A stretch of DNA of 64,000 nucleotides from Ignavibacteria bacterium (GCA_016873895.1 VGVV01000006.1:50268-114267), one strand, 5' to 3'; numbered from the stretch's first letter, positions 38,822 through 48,985 are shown. Program-made: numbers and translations. Notes: generated by a model not told the origin, from the sequence alone.

Positions 38822-40128
38822 AGACGGTGCTTGTTGTTGCATATCACTTTCCGCCAGGGGGCGGACCCGGTGTGCAGCGTGTACTCAAACATGTAACATA
38901 CCTGCGCGATGCCGGATGGCGTCCGATCGTGATGACAGTCGAGAACGGAGACTTTCCGGCACGAGACGAATCGCTGCTTTCGAAGATCCCCTCCGATGTT
39001 ACCGTCGTACGCGTTCCCATCATCGAACCCTATACATTGTATCGGAAGTTCATGGGCGCTAGAGGTGCAGCCATCGATGTGAACGTGAACAAGTCCAGCG
39101 ACCAACGATCCGGTTGGAAAGAACGTCTGGCGGAGTTTATTCGCGCAACGTTCTTTATCCCTGATGCACGCTTGGGTTGGCTCCTAACAGCAGTCAAGCG
39201 CGGCGTAGAGCTATGCAAGCAGTACAACGTGGATGCCATCTACAGCTCGGCACCACCCTACACATGTGCACTGATCGCACGGTCCGTTAAACGCAAGACC
39301 AAGCTTCCGTGGGTTGCAGGGTTTCGCGATCCGTGGACGGATTTTCTGACCACGCCAGACAGGTGGTTTCTTCCCGCTGCCATCGACCGAGCTCTTGAAC
39401 GCTCTGTGTTGAACGAAGCCGATGCTGTGGAATGTGCCTGGACGGGCATAGCAGATGATGCTCTCAGAAAGTATCCGCATCTGGATAGATCGAAGTTCTA
39501 TCACGTACCCAATGGATTTGATTCGGCAGACTTCCCCAAGGTGGATTACCAGCGCAATCAGCGCTTTACGATTACCTATACGGGCTCGATGTACGGAAGG
39601 CGCACGCCAAGGGCCTTTCTAGACGCTCTGGCGCGTTTGAATGAAAGGGGGCCCCTTACACCCGAAGATGTTCATCTGCGCTTCGTAGGACGCTTTGGCG
39701 ACGAAATACACGCCATGATGGACGCATCTGTGTTCGCCCCCTCGATAGAGAAGATTTCCTATGTGCCCCACGAAGAAAGCGTGGGATATCTCATGAAGTC
39801 GGAAGCCTCACTGCTGATCGTTGATGATACCAAGGAGAGCGCCGAGATTGTGCCCGGGAAGGTTTATGAGTATCTCGGGGTTGGACGCCCCGTAATTGCC
39901 CTAGCCCCACGAGGAAGTGCCATAGCACGTCTACTCGACGAAACACAAGCCGGACGCAGCGCGCCCGTTGACGATATTGATGGTATAGCAGAGATCATCG
40001 GTACGTTTGTTGAAAGGTGGAAGCATGGGTTGGAGTGTACAACCCCGTTACATGATGTGATCTTGACATACGAACGAAAAGAGTCGGCAAAAGAACTTGG
40101 ACGTATTCTCAACGAGGTATCTACGTGA
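38818..40128 (+). CDS. GT-B glycosyltransferase (family 4-like)
   Basis: 436 residues with two Rossmann domains. The N-terminal acceptor domain starts VVAYHFPPGGGPGVQRVLK and includes SSAPPYTCAL and GFRDPWTDF. The C-terminal nucleotide-sugar domain includes TYTGSMYGRR, RFVGRFGDEI and IVPGKVYEYLGVGRPVIA with the typical Glu. It overlaps the methyltransferase upstream (ATGA) and the small membrane protein downstream (GTGA). Retaining GT4 enzymes of this type build surface polysaccharides; the linkage is unknown. Confidence 0.85.
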   Translation: MKTVLVVAYHFPPGGGPGVQRVLKHVTYLRDAGWRPIVMTVENGDFPARDESLLSKIPSDVTVVRVPIIEPYTLYRKFMGARGAAIDVNVNKSSDQRSGWKERLAEFIRATFFIPDARLGWLLTAVKRGVELCKQYNVDAIYSSAPPYTCALIARSVKRKTKLPWVAGFRDPWTDFLTTPDRWFLPAAIDRALERSVLNEADAVECAWTGIADDALRKYPHLDRSKFYHVPNGFDSADFPKVDYQRNQRFTITYTGSMYGRRTPRAFLDALARLNERGPLTPEDVHLRFVGRFGDEIHAMMDASVFAPSIEKISYVPHEESVGYLMKSEASLLIVDDTKESAEIVPGKVYEYLGVGRPVIALAPRGSAIARLLDETQAGRSAPVDDIDGIAEIIGTFVERWKHGLECTTPLHDVILTYERKESAKELGRILNEVST

Positions 40129-40316
40129 AGCTGTTTAAGACAATCCTTGTTGCTGTTATAGCAATTCTTGCGGCGATGGTGGTGTGGAGTGTTCTCACAG
40201 CCGTGTTGAGTTTCGCGTTTAAAGTCACAATGTTGCTTGTAAAAATCATTTTTATTGTTGCTCTCGCATTACCAGTCTTTTTCTATTTGCGCCGTAAACT
40301 TCTGTCATCAAAATGA
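40125..40316 (+). CDS. Small two-helix membrane protein
   Basis: 63 residues, nearly all hydrophobic: helix 1 about residues 6-28 and helix 2 about 32-55, with a basic tail (YLRRKLLSSK). The GTG start overlaps the stop of the glycosyltransferase gene and its own stop overlaps the start of the next gene, both by 4 nt; this tight coupling is the main evidence that it is real. No family recognised. It may help anchor the glycosyltransferase (speculative). Confidence 0.6.
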   Translation: MKLFKTILVAVIAILAAMVVWSVLTAVLSFAFKVTMLLVKIIFIVALALPVFFYLRRKLLSSK

Positions 40317-41623
40317 TCAAGCATATCCTTGTTCTGCTCTCCTGCGGTACTCTTGTGTTACATGCGCAACCCAAGTACAATCCACTTGCTGTTGACCTTA
40401 CGCGTGTGATCCTCAAAGACGTCTTTGAGAGCAATGCGGTGCCGTTTGTGCAGCCTATGGTAAATACGATCAATGCAACATCGAATGCGCGGTTCTACAG
40501 CAGTGCGTATGTGCCTAAAAAAGTAAACAAGGCCTACGTACGCATCAGCATCAATGGTATGGCGGGGTTGATCAATGAAGACTTGAGATGGTACAAGCCA
40601 AGTCTCGACCTTGGTCCGCGAGAAGATGTTGCTACGGGGCTTGCCAGATACGGCACCTTGAAGATTGTTAACAACAGGCCTACATATGTTATCGGTAGTA
40701 CATACCAGGATACGCTTGGTTTGTCTACACTCCTGATGAAGGAGCTCTTACGTGATGCCCAAACAGAAGGCTACTTTGGTATACCCGATCGCGCTGCCTC
40801 ACTCTTTGGCTATGCACCAGGCAATGCCGTTGTTTTGCCAACGAAGGAGAACATTACAACAGTTCTGCAAAAGAGACCTGAGTATCTCTGGCTCGATTCG
40901 GCTGGTCGTGCCGGTATAGATGCGCTATTTCAAACACTTACACTCCCACCAGCTCTAACGCTTCCTCCTGGTGCCAACTTATCCCGATTGGTTGCCGCTG
41001 TTCCACAAATTGAAATCGGATCATTATTCGGTACTGAACTTCTTGTGCGCTTCATCCCACCTGTAGAGTTTGATACCAACGTGGGAGATTTTTCATTCTA
41101 CGGTGTTGGTCTTCGTCATAGCATCTCGCAATACTTTCCGCAGCGTTGGTTCGACTGCTCGATACAGGGTGTATATCAGCGCACAACACTTACAAATACT
41201 ATTGGCCTTACAGAGTCCAAGCTGGCGGCAGATGCTACGATCATGAGTGCCAACGTGCAGCTTGGCAAGCAACTTGGTAAATATGTTGATGTATACTCTG
41301 CATTCTCATATGAGCACATTGATGTTACGTCCACATATACGTACACGCTCCCTCAAGAGACACAGATTCAACTTGGGTTGTTGCCCGAGCCCCCTCCCGG
41401 ACAAAAGGCAATACCAACAGCAGAACAGCCAGGCGATCAGCGTCCGCAGAGCTCAACGGTGCTTGCCGAGAACATCAACGTTAAGTACTCAGTTGGTATC
41501 AGCGCACACTATGGTCCATGGCGTGCAGCATTAGATATGAACTTCAGCACGTTCGACATCGTATCGCTTGGTCTATCATATACCATCAATCAGCCAGACG
41601 CGCCTTCTGTCCAGAGCGAGTAA
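40313..41623 (+). CDS. DUF6588-like outer-membrane protein
   Basis: 436 residues. The signal peptide ends at LVLHA, with Gln as predicted first mature residue. The C-terminal half resembles the DUF6588 family of Bacteroidota (IEIGSLFGTELLVRFIPP, VGDFSFYGVGLRHSISQYFP, then alternating strands ending VSLGLSYTIN). The repeated amphipathic strands suggest an outer-membrane barrel. The last 38 bp overlap the 3' end of the convergent mutY gene. Function unknown. Confidence 0.7.
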   Translation: MIKHILVLLSCGTLVLHAQPKYNPLAVDLTRVILKDVFESNAVPFVQPMVNTINATSNARFYSSAYVPKKVNKAYVRISINGMAGLINEDLRWYKPSLDLGPREDVATGLARYGTLKIVNNRPTYVIGSTYQDTLGLSTLLMKELLRDAQTEGYFGIPDRAASLFGYAPGNAVVLPTKENITTVLQKRPEYLWLDSAGRAGIDALFQTLTLPPALTLPPGANLSRLVAAVPQIEIGSLFGTELLVRFIPPVEFDTNVGDFSFYGVGLRHSISQYFPQRWFDCSIQGVYQRTTLTNTIGLTESKLAADATIMSANVQLGKQLGKYVDVYSAFSYEHIDVTSTYTYTLPQETQIQLGLLPEPPPGQKAIPTAEQPGDQRPQSSTVLAENINVKYSVGISAHYGPWRAALDMNFSTFDIVSLGLSYTINQPDAPSVQSE

Positions 41624-42470
41624 CGTGTCCAGCGCGCACGAGCGCATCTATCATATCCTCTAGCCAGCGAGCTTCTGTTTCTGAATGCTCGCCAAGAATG
41701 TGCTTGCGCAGCGCAGATATGGTGATGTACCTGCCAGCCTGAACACCCCGCAATGCTTCTACTATGCGTCCGCGCCAAATACGCTGGGGCTGCCCGCGGA
41801 ACATTGGCTCTTGTGGCTTTGTGCGTGTGATGTTCTGCATCACAAACGCAGACGGACACATAGATGATAGGGGGCAGGCATCACACTTCGGATTGTGAGC
41901 CGTGCATATCGTTGCACCTAGGTCCATCACCGCATGATGCCATAGTGATGATCTACGCAACGGAATAATGCTCTCAGCAAAGGCACCTAATGTATCGTCG
42001 TCCACAACATCGGCCGTTGTGGTCTGGCGAGCAACAAGCCTTGAGTATACTCGGCGAATATTCACATCGAGCACCACCACACGTTTGTTGAACGCAAAAC
42101 AAGCGATTGCTGCAGACGTGTAGGGTCCGATGCCTGGAAGCCTGCGGAGCAGATCGGGATCGGAAGGAATCACACCTTTGTGGACGTTTACAATTGCCTT
42201 TGCCGCATCACGCAGACGCAGCGCACGTGAGTTGTAGCCCATGCCTTGCCACTGACGCAACATGGTGCCATTAGAGGCATTAGCAAGATCATGGATTGTT
42301 GGAAACACCTCGAGGAACAACGGCAGCTTCTCTGCAACACGTGATGTCTGTGTTTGTTGGAGCATTGTTTCGGATACCAACACAACATATGGGTGCACGT
42401 TTTTCATGCGCCACGGAAAGAGGCGTGCATGATGTTTGTACCAATCAATCAGTGTTTGTGTCAGTTCCAT
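41586..42470 (-). CDS. mutY: A/G-specific adenine glycosylase
   Basis: 294-residue base-excision glycosylase that removes adenine opposite 8-oxoguanine. It contains the catalytic-Glu segment SETMLQQTQ, the helix-hairpin-helix LRRLPGIGPYTSAAI, the catalytic Asp in VVVLDVNIRRVYSRL and the iron-sulphur ligands C-x6-C-x2-C-x5-C (ICTAHNPKCDACPLSSMC). It ends about 80 residues after the cluster, so the NUDIX-like C-terminal domain that recognises 8-oxoG in typical MutY of about 350 residues appears shortened or replaced. Convergent overlap with the upstream-strand DUF6588 gene is 38 bp. It is divergent from cdd. Confidence 0.9.
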   Translation of the reverse strand: MELTQTLIDWYKHHARLFPWRMKNVHPYVVLVSETMLQQTQTSRVAEKLPLFLEVFPTIHDLANASNGTMLRQWQGMGYNSRALRLRDAAKAIVNVHKGVIPSDPDLLRRLPGIGPYTSAAIACFAFNKRVVVLDVNIRRVYSRLVARQTTTADVVDDDTLGAFAESIIPLRRSSLWHHAVMDLGATICTAHNPKCDACPLSSMCPSAFVMQNITRTKPQEPMFRGQPQRIWRGRIVEALRGVQAGRYITISALRKHILGEHSETEARWLEDMIDALVRAGHVTRSGQKARLAD

Positions 42471-42474
42471 ACGT

Positions 42475-42482
42475 TAGATTCG
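42475..42482 (+). promoter_or_regulatory. Possible promoter -7 element TAGATTCG for cdd
   Basis: One mismatch to TAnnTTTG, ending 7 nt before the cdd ATG, which is the same position as the exact copies elsewhere. Confidence 0.35.
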
Positions 42483-42489
42483 AGCTGGC

Positions 42490-42900
42490 ATGCAGCAAAC
42501 GATTTCACACGAAACTATTGAACGTGCGGTTGCAGAAGCAATTCGTATCCGCACGAATGCATACGCCCCATACTCAAACTTTCTAGTCGGGGCAGCATTG
42601 GTTGATGGTGATGGCAATATTTACACAGGTTGTAATGTAGAGAATGCGAGCTACGGACTTACAAACTGTGCAGAACGTGTTGCTGTGGGGACAGCAACAA
42701 CTCTCGGCCGCAGAGACATTATTCTCTGCGTTGTTGTAACCGATACACCAGCCGCCGCAGCTCCCTGCGGCGCATGCCGGCAGGTACTTTCCGAATGCAA
42801 CCAGCACATGCAGATTCTGTGCACTACCCCAGACAGAAACGACGTGTGGTGTACCCTCGATGAATTGCTTCCGCGCGCATTTGGTCCGAACGATCTCTAA
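42490..42900 (+). CDS. cdd: Cytidine deaminase
   Basis: 136 residues, the short tetrameric form. It deaminates cytidine and deoxycytidine in pyrimidine salvage. The zinc site is complete: C60 and the catalytic E62 in GCNVENASYGLTNCAERVA, and C93 and C96 in PCGACRQVL. The substrate segment YAPYSNFLVGAAL is present near the N-terminus. It starts 19 bp from the divergent mutY and is followed 15 bp later by an MFS transporter gene, with which it may be co-transcribed; a nucleoside substrate for that transporter is possible but unproven. Confidence 0.95.
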   Translation: MQQTISHETIERAVAEAIRIRTNAYAPYSNFLVGAALVDGDGNIYTGCNVENASYGLTNCAERVAVGTATTLGRRDIILCVVVTDTPAAAAPCGACRQVLSECNQHMQILCTTPDRNDVWCTLDELLPRAFGPNDL

Positions 42901-42915
42901 CCAACGATTCTTACT

Positions 42916-44172
42916 ATGGCTATTGCAGCAAACAACAATGGCAAGGCAGCATCAGTATGGCTTACGGTGCTGGTCTGTGGCTTAGGGTACTTCGTTGATA
43001 TCTATGATCTGATCTTGTTCAGCATTGTGCGTCCAACGTCGCTTCGCGACATTGGCCTGGTAACCCCAGACCAGATCATGGGCGCTAGCGAGTACATCCT
43101 CAATGCGCAGATGATCGGCATGCTCATTGGGGGCATCATCTTCGGAATCTTGGCAGATAAGCGCGGACGTCTCTCGGTGCTGCTCGGCAGCATCTTGATG
43201 TACTCGCTCATGAACATCGTGAATGCCTTCGTGAGCACCGTAGACATGTATGCCATGTGCAGGTTCTTCTCGGGAATAGGTCTTGCCGGCGAGTTGGGTG
43301 TAGCTATCACCCTTGTTGCAGAAGTGATGCCCAAGGAAACGCGCGGTATTGGAACAACACTTGTTGCCTCACTAGGTATCCTTGGTGCTGTTGCAGCCTT
43401 TGCCGTGCACGAGATGTTCGACTGGCGCGTGGCCTTTGTGATAGGGGGCGTGTTGGGTTTGGCACTCCTTGCACTACGCGTTGGCGTGCGCGAATCCACG
43501 ATGTTCCATGCGCTGAATGAAAAGGCTGCTGATCGTGGCAACTTCCTGATGCTTCTCAAGCCCGAGCGTTTGCCCCGGTATATCAGCTCGATTCTGATTG
43601 GCTTACCGGTGTGGTTTGTGATTGGAATCCTGGTGACGTTTTCACCAGAGTTTACCAAAGAGCTAGGGGGCTCTCTCGACGTAAATGCCGGACAGTCTGT
43701 GATGTGGGCATATGTAGGTCTCTCCGCCGGCGATTTAGTTAGTGGGTTGTTAAGTCAGTACCTCAAGAGCCGTCGTCGTGCAGTGTTGATCTTTCTCCTT
43801 CTCTGTGCTGGTATGTCGGCTTGGTATTTGTTTTCATCTGCACGCTCAGCTACGGAGACATACCTCCAAACAGCGCTCCTTGGCTTTGCTGCAGGGTACT
43901 GGGCAGTCTTTGTTACCACGGCTGCAGAGAAGTTTGGCACAAACCTGCGCGCAACGGTTGCCACAACCGTTCCCAACTTTGTACGTGGCGCTCTAGCCCC
44001 TTCACTCATGGCCTTTACTGAGCTTCGGCATAGTGCATCACCCGTGATCTCCGAACATCCTTTAGTGTCGGCAGCGGTTATCGTAGGAGGAGTTACAATG
44101 GTCTTAGCCTTTATCGGCTGGGTAACATTGAAAGAGACCTATGGTAAGGACCTCAATTACATTGAAACGTAA
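42916..44172 (+). CDS. MFS transporter
   Basis: 418 residues with about 12 membrane helices. The loop 2-3 signature [16 protein letters not shown], the helix 4-5 pattern [21 protein letters not shown] and a second-half loop ([14 protein letters not shown]) are typical of the sugar/metabolite-cation symporter superfamily. Substrate unknown; the upstream cdd suggests, weakly, a nucleoside or nucleobase. The next gene has its own promoter element. Confidence 0.85.
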   Translation: MAIAANNNGKAASVWLTVLVCGLGYFVDIYDLILFSIVRPTSLRDIGLVTPDQIMGASEYILNAQMIGMLIGGIIFGILADKRGRLSVLLGSILMYSLMNIVNAFVSTVDMYAMCRFFSGIGLAGELGVAITLVAEVMPKETRGIGTTLVASLGILGAVAAFAVHEMFDWRVAFVIGGVLGLALLALRVGVRESTMFHALNEKAADRGNFLMLLKPERLPRYISSILIGLPVWFVIGILVTFSPEFTKELGGSLDVNAGQSVMWAYVGLSAGDLVSGLLSQYLKSRRRAVLIFLLLCAGMSAWYLFSSARSATETYLQTALLGFAAGYWAVFVTTAAEKFGTNLRATVATTVPNFVRGALAPSLMAFTELRHSASPVISEHPLVSAAVIVGGVTMVLAFIGWVTLKETYGKDLNYIET

Positions 44173-44203
44173 GCCCCGTTACAATTGCCTCGCTAATGCG
44201 TGG

Positions 44204-44211
44204 TAGTTTTG
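44204..44211 (+). promoter_or_regulatory. Promoter -7 element TAGTTTTG for guaA
   Basis: Exact TAnnTTTG match ending 5 nt before the guaA ATG at 44217, implying a leaderless mRNA. A TTG at 44185-44187 is the only plausible -33 element seen for these promoters. Confidence 0.6.
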
Positions 44212-44216
44212 CGTCC

Positions 44217-45758
44217 ATGACGCACAACGAACGAATTGTCATTCTCGATTTCGGGTCGCAATACACACAGATTATTGCACGCAAGGTGCGCGAGGTGGGC
44301 GTGTATGCAGAGATCCATCCCTACAGCATTTCTCACGAAGCTCTCTCAGCGCGAGCGCCAAAGGGCATAATCCTCTCTGGCGGACCCTCCAGCGTGTACG
44401 CTGATGGTGCTCCTATTCCGAGTGTTGATGTGTTCTCATTCGGCGTGCCGGTGCTTGGCATATGCTATGGACTGCAATTGATTGCCTTTCAGCTAGGGGG
44501 CTCTGTAGACAAAGCTGCGCGTCGTGAATTCGGTCGTGCTATGCTGCAGATCGATGATACATCGGACCTCTTTGCAGGCCTTGGCGCAGAGACGCAAGTA
44601 TGGATGAGTCATGGCGATCATTGCACGTCAATCCCCGATGGTTTTGAACGCATCGGTCATACAGAGAATGCAGAGATCTGCGCCGTGCGTAACACCGAGC
44701 GCAGAATTTGGGGCGTACAGTTCCATCCCGAAGTGCATCACAGCACCGAGGGTAAGACTATCCTCAAGAACTTCGTTGTGAACATCTGCGGATGCGCAGC
44801 AACATGGAATGCATCGTCGTTTATCGATAACGCTGTGCGTGAGATTCGCGAACGTGTTGGTAATGGCGGTGTGATCTGCGCATTAAGTGGCGGTGTTGAT
44901 TCAACCGTTGCCGCCGTTCTGCTTCACAAAGCCATAGGCGATCAGCTTCACTGCATCCATATCGACAGTGGCCTGATGCGTAAGGGCGAGAGCGCGAACA
45001 TCATCGAGATGTTCAAGACGCACTTCAGTATGAGCGTTGATCTTGTCAATGGCAGCGAAGCATTTCTTACCCGCCTCGAGGGCGTGAGTGATCCGGAGAA
45101 GAAGCGTAAGATCATTGGCAACACGTTCATCGACCTCTTCGATATCGAAGCGAAGAAGTTTTCTGATGCAAAGTTCTTGGCGCAGGGTACGTTGTATCCC
45201 GACGTAATCGAATCGGTTAGCATCAAGGGTCCGTCTGCTACGATCAAGACCCACCACAACGTAGGGGGCTTGCCGGAGAAGATGAACCTGCAGCTTATCG
45301 AGCCGTTTCGCGAACTCTTCAAAGACGAGGTTCGCCGCGTTGGACGCGAACTTGGCATCCCCGAGTGGTTCATTGAACGTCACCCATTCCCGGGTCCAGG
45401 CTTAGCTATTCGCATCCCGGGAGCTATCACAAGCGGGAAGCTCGACATCCTGCGCGAGGCCGACGAGATTTATCTTGAAGAAATCCGCAAGGCCGGACTC
45501 TATAACGATATCTGGCAGGCATTTGCCGTGCTGTTGCCGGTACAGACCGTAGGCGTGATGGGAGACGAACGCACATACGAACACGTCTGTGGTGTGCGTG
45601 CGGTAACCAGCACTGATGGCATGACGGCCGACTGGTATCACATGCCGTATGATGTGTTAGCACGTATCAGCAATCGCATTATCAACGAGGTTCGCGGCAT
45701 CAACCGCGTTGTGTACGACATATCCTCAAAGCCCCCTGCCACTATTGAATGGGAATAA
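44217..45758 (+). CDS. guaA: GMP synthase (glutamine-hydrolysing)
   Basis: 513 residues; makes GMP from XMP using ATP and glutamine. The N-terminal class I amidotransferase has the nucleophile Cys in [11 protein letters not shown] (C83) and the His/Glu pair in [11 protein letters not shown]. The ATP-pyrophosphatase domain carries the PP-loop [12 protein letters not shown], and the C-terminal dimerisation domain includes [13 protein letters not shown] and ends in KPPATIEWE. The ATG at 44217 is taken because the promoter element lies immediately upstream and [10 protein letters not shown] then begins at the normal distance; an earlier ATG at 44196 lies upstream of the promoter element. Confidence 0.96.
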   Translation: MTHNERIVILDFGSQYTQIIARKVREVGVYAEIHPYSISHEALSARAPKGIILSGGPSSVYADGAPIPSVDVFSFGVPVLGICYGLQLIAFQLGGSVDKAARREFGRAMLQIDDTSDLFAGLGAETQVWMSHGDHCTSIPDGFERIGHTENAEICAVRNTERRIWGVQFHPEVHHSTEGKTILKNFVVNICGCAATWNASSFIDNAVREIRERVGNGGVICALSGGVDSTVAAVLLHKAIGDQLHCIHIDSGLMRKGESANIIEMFKTHFSMSVDLVNGSEAFLTRLEGVSDPEKKRKIIGNTFIDLFDIEAKKFSDAKFLAQGTLYPDVIESVSIKGPSATIKTHHNVGGLPEKMNLQLIEPFRELFKDEVRRVGRELGIPEWFIERHPFPGPGLAIRIPGAITSGKLDILREADEIYLEEIRKAGLYNDIWQAFAVLLPVQTVGVMGDERTYEHVCGVRAVTSTDGMTADWYHMPYDVLARISNRIINEVRGINRVVYDISSKPPATIEWE

Positions 45759-45760
45759 CA

Positions 45761-46180
45761 ATGGACGGACTGCAACTGCACTTGCTCACGAACCATTTGC
45801 CGATCATTGGCACCATGGCGGCACTCTTGGTGGTCATTCTTGGGATGCTGCGCAAGAATGATGGCGCTATCACAGCTGGGCTTATCACTTATGTCTTGAT
45901 GGCTGTGGCCGTAGTACCTGCATATCTAAGTGGCGAAGAAGCCGAGGAACGTGTGGAAGAAATCGCAGGTGTGAGCCATGATGTGATTCACGAGCACGAA
46001 GAGATGGCAGAGTTGTCACTGTGGCTTACAAGTCTGTCGGGACTTCTTGCCCTTGGCGCATTGTTTACACGTAGTAAACAATCGGCATTAGCACCCAAGG
46101 TTGCAATAGCCTTTGTAGTACTCGCTGTTATTGCATTTGGTCAGGCAGCGCGCACCGGACACGTGGGCGGCAAGATTTGA
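45761..46180 (+). CDS. Small four-helix membrane protein (DUF2231-like)
   Basis: 139 residues with four predicted helices (about 8-28, 35-57, 84-103, 110-130). The first helix opens with HLLTNHLPIIGTMAALL, reminiscent of DUF2231-type proteins, and the loop HDVIHEHEEMAELS is rich in His and Glu and could bind a metal or heme (inference). The ATG at 45761 starts 2 bp after guaA; an in-frame ATG at 45749 would overlap it. Function unknown. Confidence 0.6.
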   Translation: MDGLQLHLLTNHLPIIGTMAALLVVILGMLRKNDGAITAGLITYVLMAVAVVPAYLSGEEAEERVEEIAGVSHDVIHEHEEMAELSLWLTSLSGLLALGALFTRSKQSALAPKVAIAFVVLAVIAFGQAARTGHVGGKI

Positions 46181-46257
46181 CGTCCTGATCTCGGCACAAC
46201 AGTTGCTTCTCCTGCAGAAACAGATACCGAAGAAGTATAACCCAACACAAGAGAACT

Positions 46258-46809
46258 ATGAAGAAGATCCTGGTACCCATATCAAACGGCACTGAAGAGA
46301 TGGAGGCTGTTATCATCATAGACATGCTACGTCGCGCAGGGTGCGAGGTTGTTGTTGCTGGCGATGGAGATGTTGTGGTATGTGCTTGGGGTACACGGAT
46401 TTTGCCGGATGTTATGATCGACGACTTCACGGATGATGATGTCTATGACGCAATTGTTCTGCCAGGGGGCACGCAGGGTGTAAATCACTTTATAGCAAAC
46501 GGACAGCTCGAGCATATCATTAAGCGACATCATAAAGTCCAGGGGCTTATCGGCGCTATCTGCGCAGCCCCGTTAGTGCTGCATGATTTTGGTATGCTGC
46601 CCCCAAATTCCGTGGTCACATCACATCCGGGTGTGGCAGAAACATTTGCCCCCTATACCTATACACTCGACCGCGTTGCAACGGACGGCAAGATCGTAAC
46701 CAGTCGTGGGGCAGGAACAGCCTTTGAGTTTGCCCTAGCTCTGATCCGTCGGCTCGTAGACGAAAAAACGTCGCTCCGGCTTGCGTCCGATATTGTGATG
46801 TATGAATAA
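46258..46809 (+). CDS. DJ-1/PfpI family protein
   Basis: 183 residues of the DJ-1/ThiJ subfamily. The glutamate that polarises the nucleophile is in NGTEEMEAV and the reactive cysteine is C102 in the nucleophile elbow GAICAAP; the C-terminal strand has TSRGAGTAFEFALALI. Members include deglycase-like and redox-sensing proteins; a precise activity cannot be assigned. Cytoplasmic. It lies alone between the membrane protein and metG. Confidence 0.88.
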   Translation: MKKILVPISNGTEEMEAVIIIDMLRRAGCEVVVAGDGDVVVCAWGTRILPDVMIDDFTDDDVYDAIVLPGGTQGVNHFIANGQLEHIIKRHHKVQGLIGAICAAPLVLHDFGMLPPNSVVTSHPGVAETFAPYTYTLDRVATDGKIVTSRGAGTAFEFALALIRRLVDEKTSLRLASDIVMYE

Positions 46810-46915
46810 GGAGTATGTGACATGAGTATGCATCAACCACCCTCTACCGAATGTTAAGGTAAGAGCGCCGAAACGCGTTCGTTCGATACGGCCCGGTAAT
46901 GCCGTAAATTGCGCT

Positions 46916-48985
46916 GTGAAACGCTATCTCATTACTTCGGCGCTGCCGTATGCCAGCGGTGTTACCCATCTTGGAAATGTGGTTGGGTCTACGTTGCCGG
47001 CAGACATCTACGCGCGCTATTGCCGGCTGCGCGGACGCAATACACTTTCGATTTGCGGGTCCGACGAACATGGTGTGGCCATTACGATTGCGGCAGAAAA
47101 GGAGGGGGTAACCCCTCGTGTTGTGATCGATCGATATCATGAGGCAAATGCCAGAGCACTGAAGGGCCTCGACATCGACTTCGATCTGTATGATCGCACA
47201 TCCAACCCAATACATGCAGAGACAGCACGCGAGTTTTTTCTCGTATGGAAAGAGAAGGGGCTTCTCGAAGAAAAGGTAGACGATCAGTTCTACGACGAAG
47301 ACGCCAAGATGTTTCTGCCGGACCGCTATGTCGAGGGCGTATGTCCAAACTGCAGCTATGACAAGGCACGTGGCGATCAATGCGATTCATGTGGTGCATA
47401 CTATGATCAGCTGAGTCTTCGTCAGCCCCGTTCATTGATCACAGGAAAGACACCTGTTGTCAAGAAGACAACGCATTGGTATTTCCGTCTGGATGCATTC
47501 CAGGATTGGTGCGAGAAATACATCGAGTCTCACGCCGGCGAATGGAAGGATAACGTTGTTCAGCAGAGCCGCTCATGGCTAAAGCAAGGTCTTGCACCGC
47601 GCTCGGCTACACGCGATATGTCGTGGGGCATTAAGGTGCCAGTAGACGGCGCAGAAGGTAAGGTTCTCTACGTATGGTTTGAAGCAGTGTTGGGATACAT
47701 CTCCATCACGAAGCAGTGGGCGGCCTTACAAGGAACACCCGATGCTTGGCAGGACTGGTGGAAGAATGCCGAGACTGAATACACAGCGTTTCTCGGTAAA
47801 GACAACATCGTGTTCCACACGATCATCTTTCCAATTCTTCTGCAGACACATGCAGAAGAAGGTTACATCCTGCCGAAGAATGTTCCTGCTAATGAGTTTC
47901 TAAATCTTGAAGGTAAGAAGTTTTCGAAGAGCCGTAACTGGGCGATCGACGTGCTGCAGTACTTGGAAGCGTTTCCACAGGCGCAGCATAAAGATATCGC
48001 GCGCTATGTGCTTACGATGAACATGCCGGAGACAAAAGACAGCGACTTTACGTGGAAGGATTACCAAGCACGCACGAACAACGAGCTTGCTGCAATCCTA
48101 GGCAACTATGTGAACCGTGTGATGCAGTTCACGCAGAAGAACTTTGATGGCAAGGTTCCGGCCATTCCGACGGGTTATGAACCTGGCGAACACGAGCAGC
48201 TTCTTGCTGATTCGATTGCTTCGGGACTTGCCGCTGTTGCAAAGAACCTAGACGACTATCGATTTCGAGATGCCGCAACAGACGCGATGAACATTGCTCG
48301 TGCGGCCAACAAGTATTTCAACGACAAGGCTCCGTGGAAGAGCATTAAAGAGAATCAAGACGACTGCGCGGCAACGATGAATGTATGCCTGCAAACTATC
48401 AATACGCTCGCTGTTGTCTTTGCGCCGTTTTGTCCACAAGCAACAGCGCAGATGCAGACTATGCTCGGAGGCCCAACATGCACGGGTGCGCCAGGCAAGG
48501 GGCTAGTAGGGTCTGACGTCTGGATGAGTGCTTCACAACATGTGTTGCAGGGTGGTGAGCCCCTTGGTGAACCCGTAATTTTATTTACTAAGATTGAAAA
48601 TGAAACTGTGGAACAAGAGATAGCCAAGCTTGGCGACGTAGAGCCGGTAGCAGACGACACCATTGACATTGATGATTTCACAAACGTGAAGCTTCGCACA
48701 GGTGTTGTGCTAGAGGCAGAGCGTATTGCTAAGTCTGAGAAGCTCTTGAAGCTACAGGTAGATCTTGGTACCGAGAAGCGCCAGATATTGGCAGGGATAG
48801 CAAAGCACTACACGCCGGAGGATCTTGTTGGAAAAACGATCGTTGTTGTAGCAAATCTCAAGCCAGCCAAGCTGATGGGTTATGAATCGCAGGGTATGGT
48901 TCTTGCAGCTTCGAATGCTGATGGTGTGCTTACACTTGTTCAGCCAGGCAATGCCGAAGTGGGCCCAGGAGCCGAGGTGCGCTGA
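46916..48985 (+). CDS. metG: Methionyl-tRNA synthetase with C-terminal tRNA-binding domain
   Basis: 689 residues, class I synthetase. The HIGH-type motif is HLGN (18-21) in YASGVTHLGN, the zinc knuckle is CPNCSYDKARGDQCDSCG near 143, and the KMSKS-type motif is KFSKS. From about 575 an EMAP/Trbp111-like domain follows (NVKLRTGVVLEAERIAKSE), which helps dimerise and bind tRNA. It begins with GTG; a degenerate promoter element (TAAATTG) lies just upstream. Its stop overlaps the ftsL start by one base (TGATG). Length fits the large MetG1 type. Confidence 0.95.
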   Translation: MKRYLITSALPYASGVTHLGNVVGSTLPADIYARYCRLRGRNTLSICGSDEHGVAITIAAEKEGVTPRVVIDRYHEANARALKGLDIDFDLYDRTSNPIHAETAREFFLVWKEKGLLEEKVDDQFYDEDAKMFLPDRYVEGVCPNCSYDKARGDQCDSCGAYYDQLSLRQPRSLITGKTPVVKKTTHWYFRLDAFQDWCEKYIESHAGEWKDNVVQQSRSWLKQGLAPRSATRDMSWGIKVPVDGAEGKVLYVWFEAVLGYISITKQWAALQGTPDAWQDWWKNAETEYTAFLGKDNIVFHTIIFPILLQTHAEEGYILPKNVPANEFLNLEGKKFSKSRNWAIDVLQYLEAFPQAQHKDIARYVLTMNMPETKDSDFTWKDYQARTNNELAAILGNYVNRVMQFTQKNFDGKVPAIPTGYEPGEHEQLLADSIASGLAAVAKNLDDYRFRDAATDAMNIARAANKYFNDKAPWKSIKENQDDCAATMNVCLQTINTLAVVFAPFCPQATAQMQTMLGGPTCTGAPGKGLVGSDVWMSASQHVLQGGEPLGEPVILFTKIENETVEQEIAKLGDVEPVADDTIDIDDFTNVKLRTGVVLEAERIAKSEKLLKLQVDLGTEKRQILAGIAKHYTPEDLVGKTIVVVANLKPAKLMGYESQGMVLAASNADGVLTLVQPGNAEVGPGAEVR

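Noticed and set aside
43002..43658. 218-codon open frame on the minus strand
   Set aside because: It is the complement of an evident MFS transporter gene and has no signature of its own.
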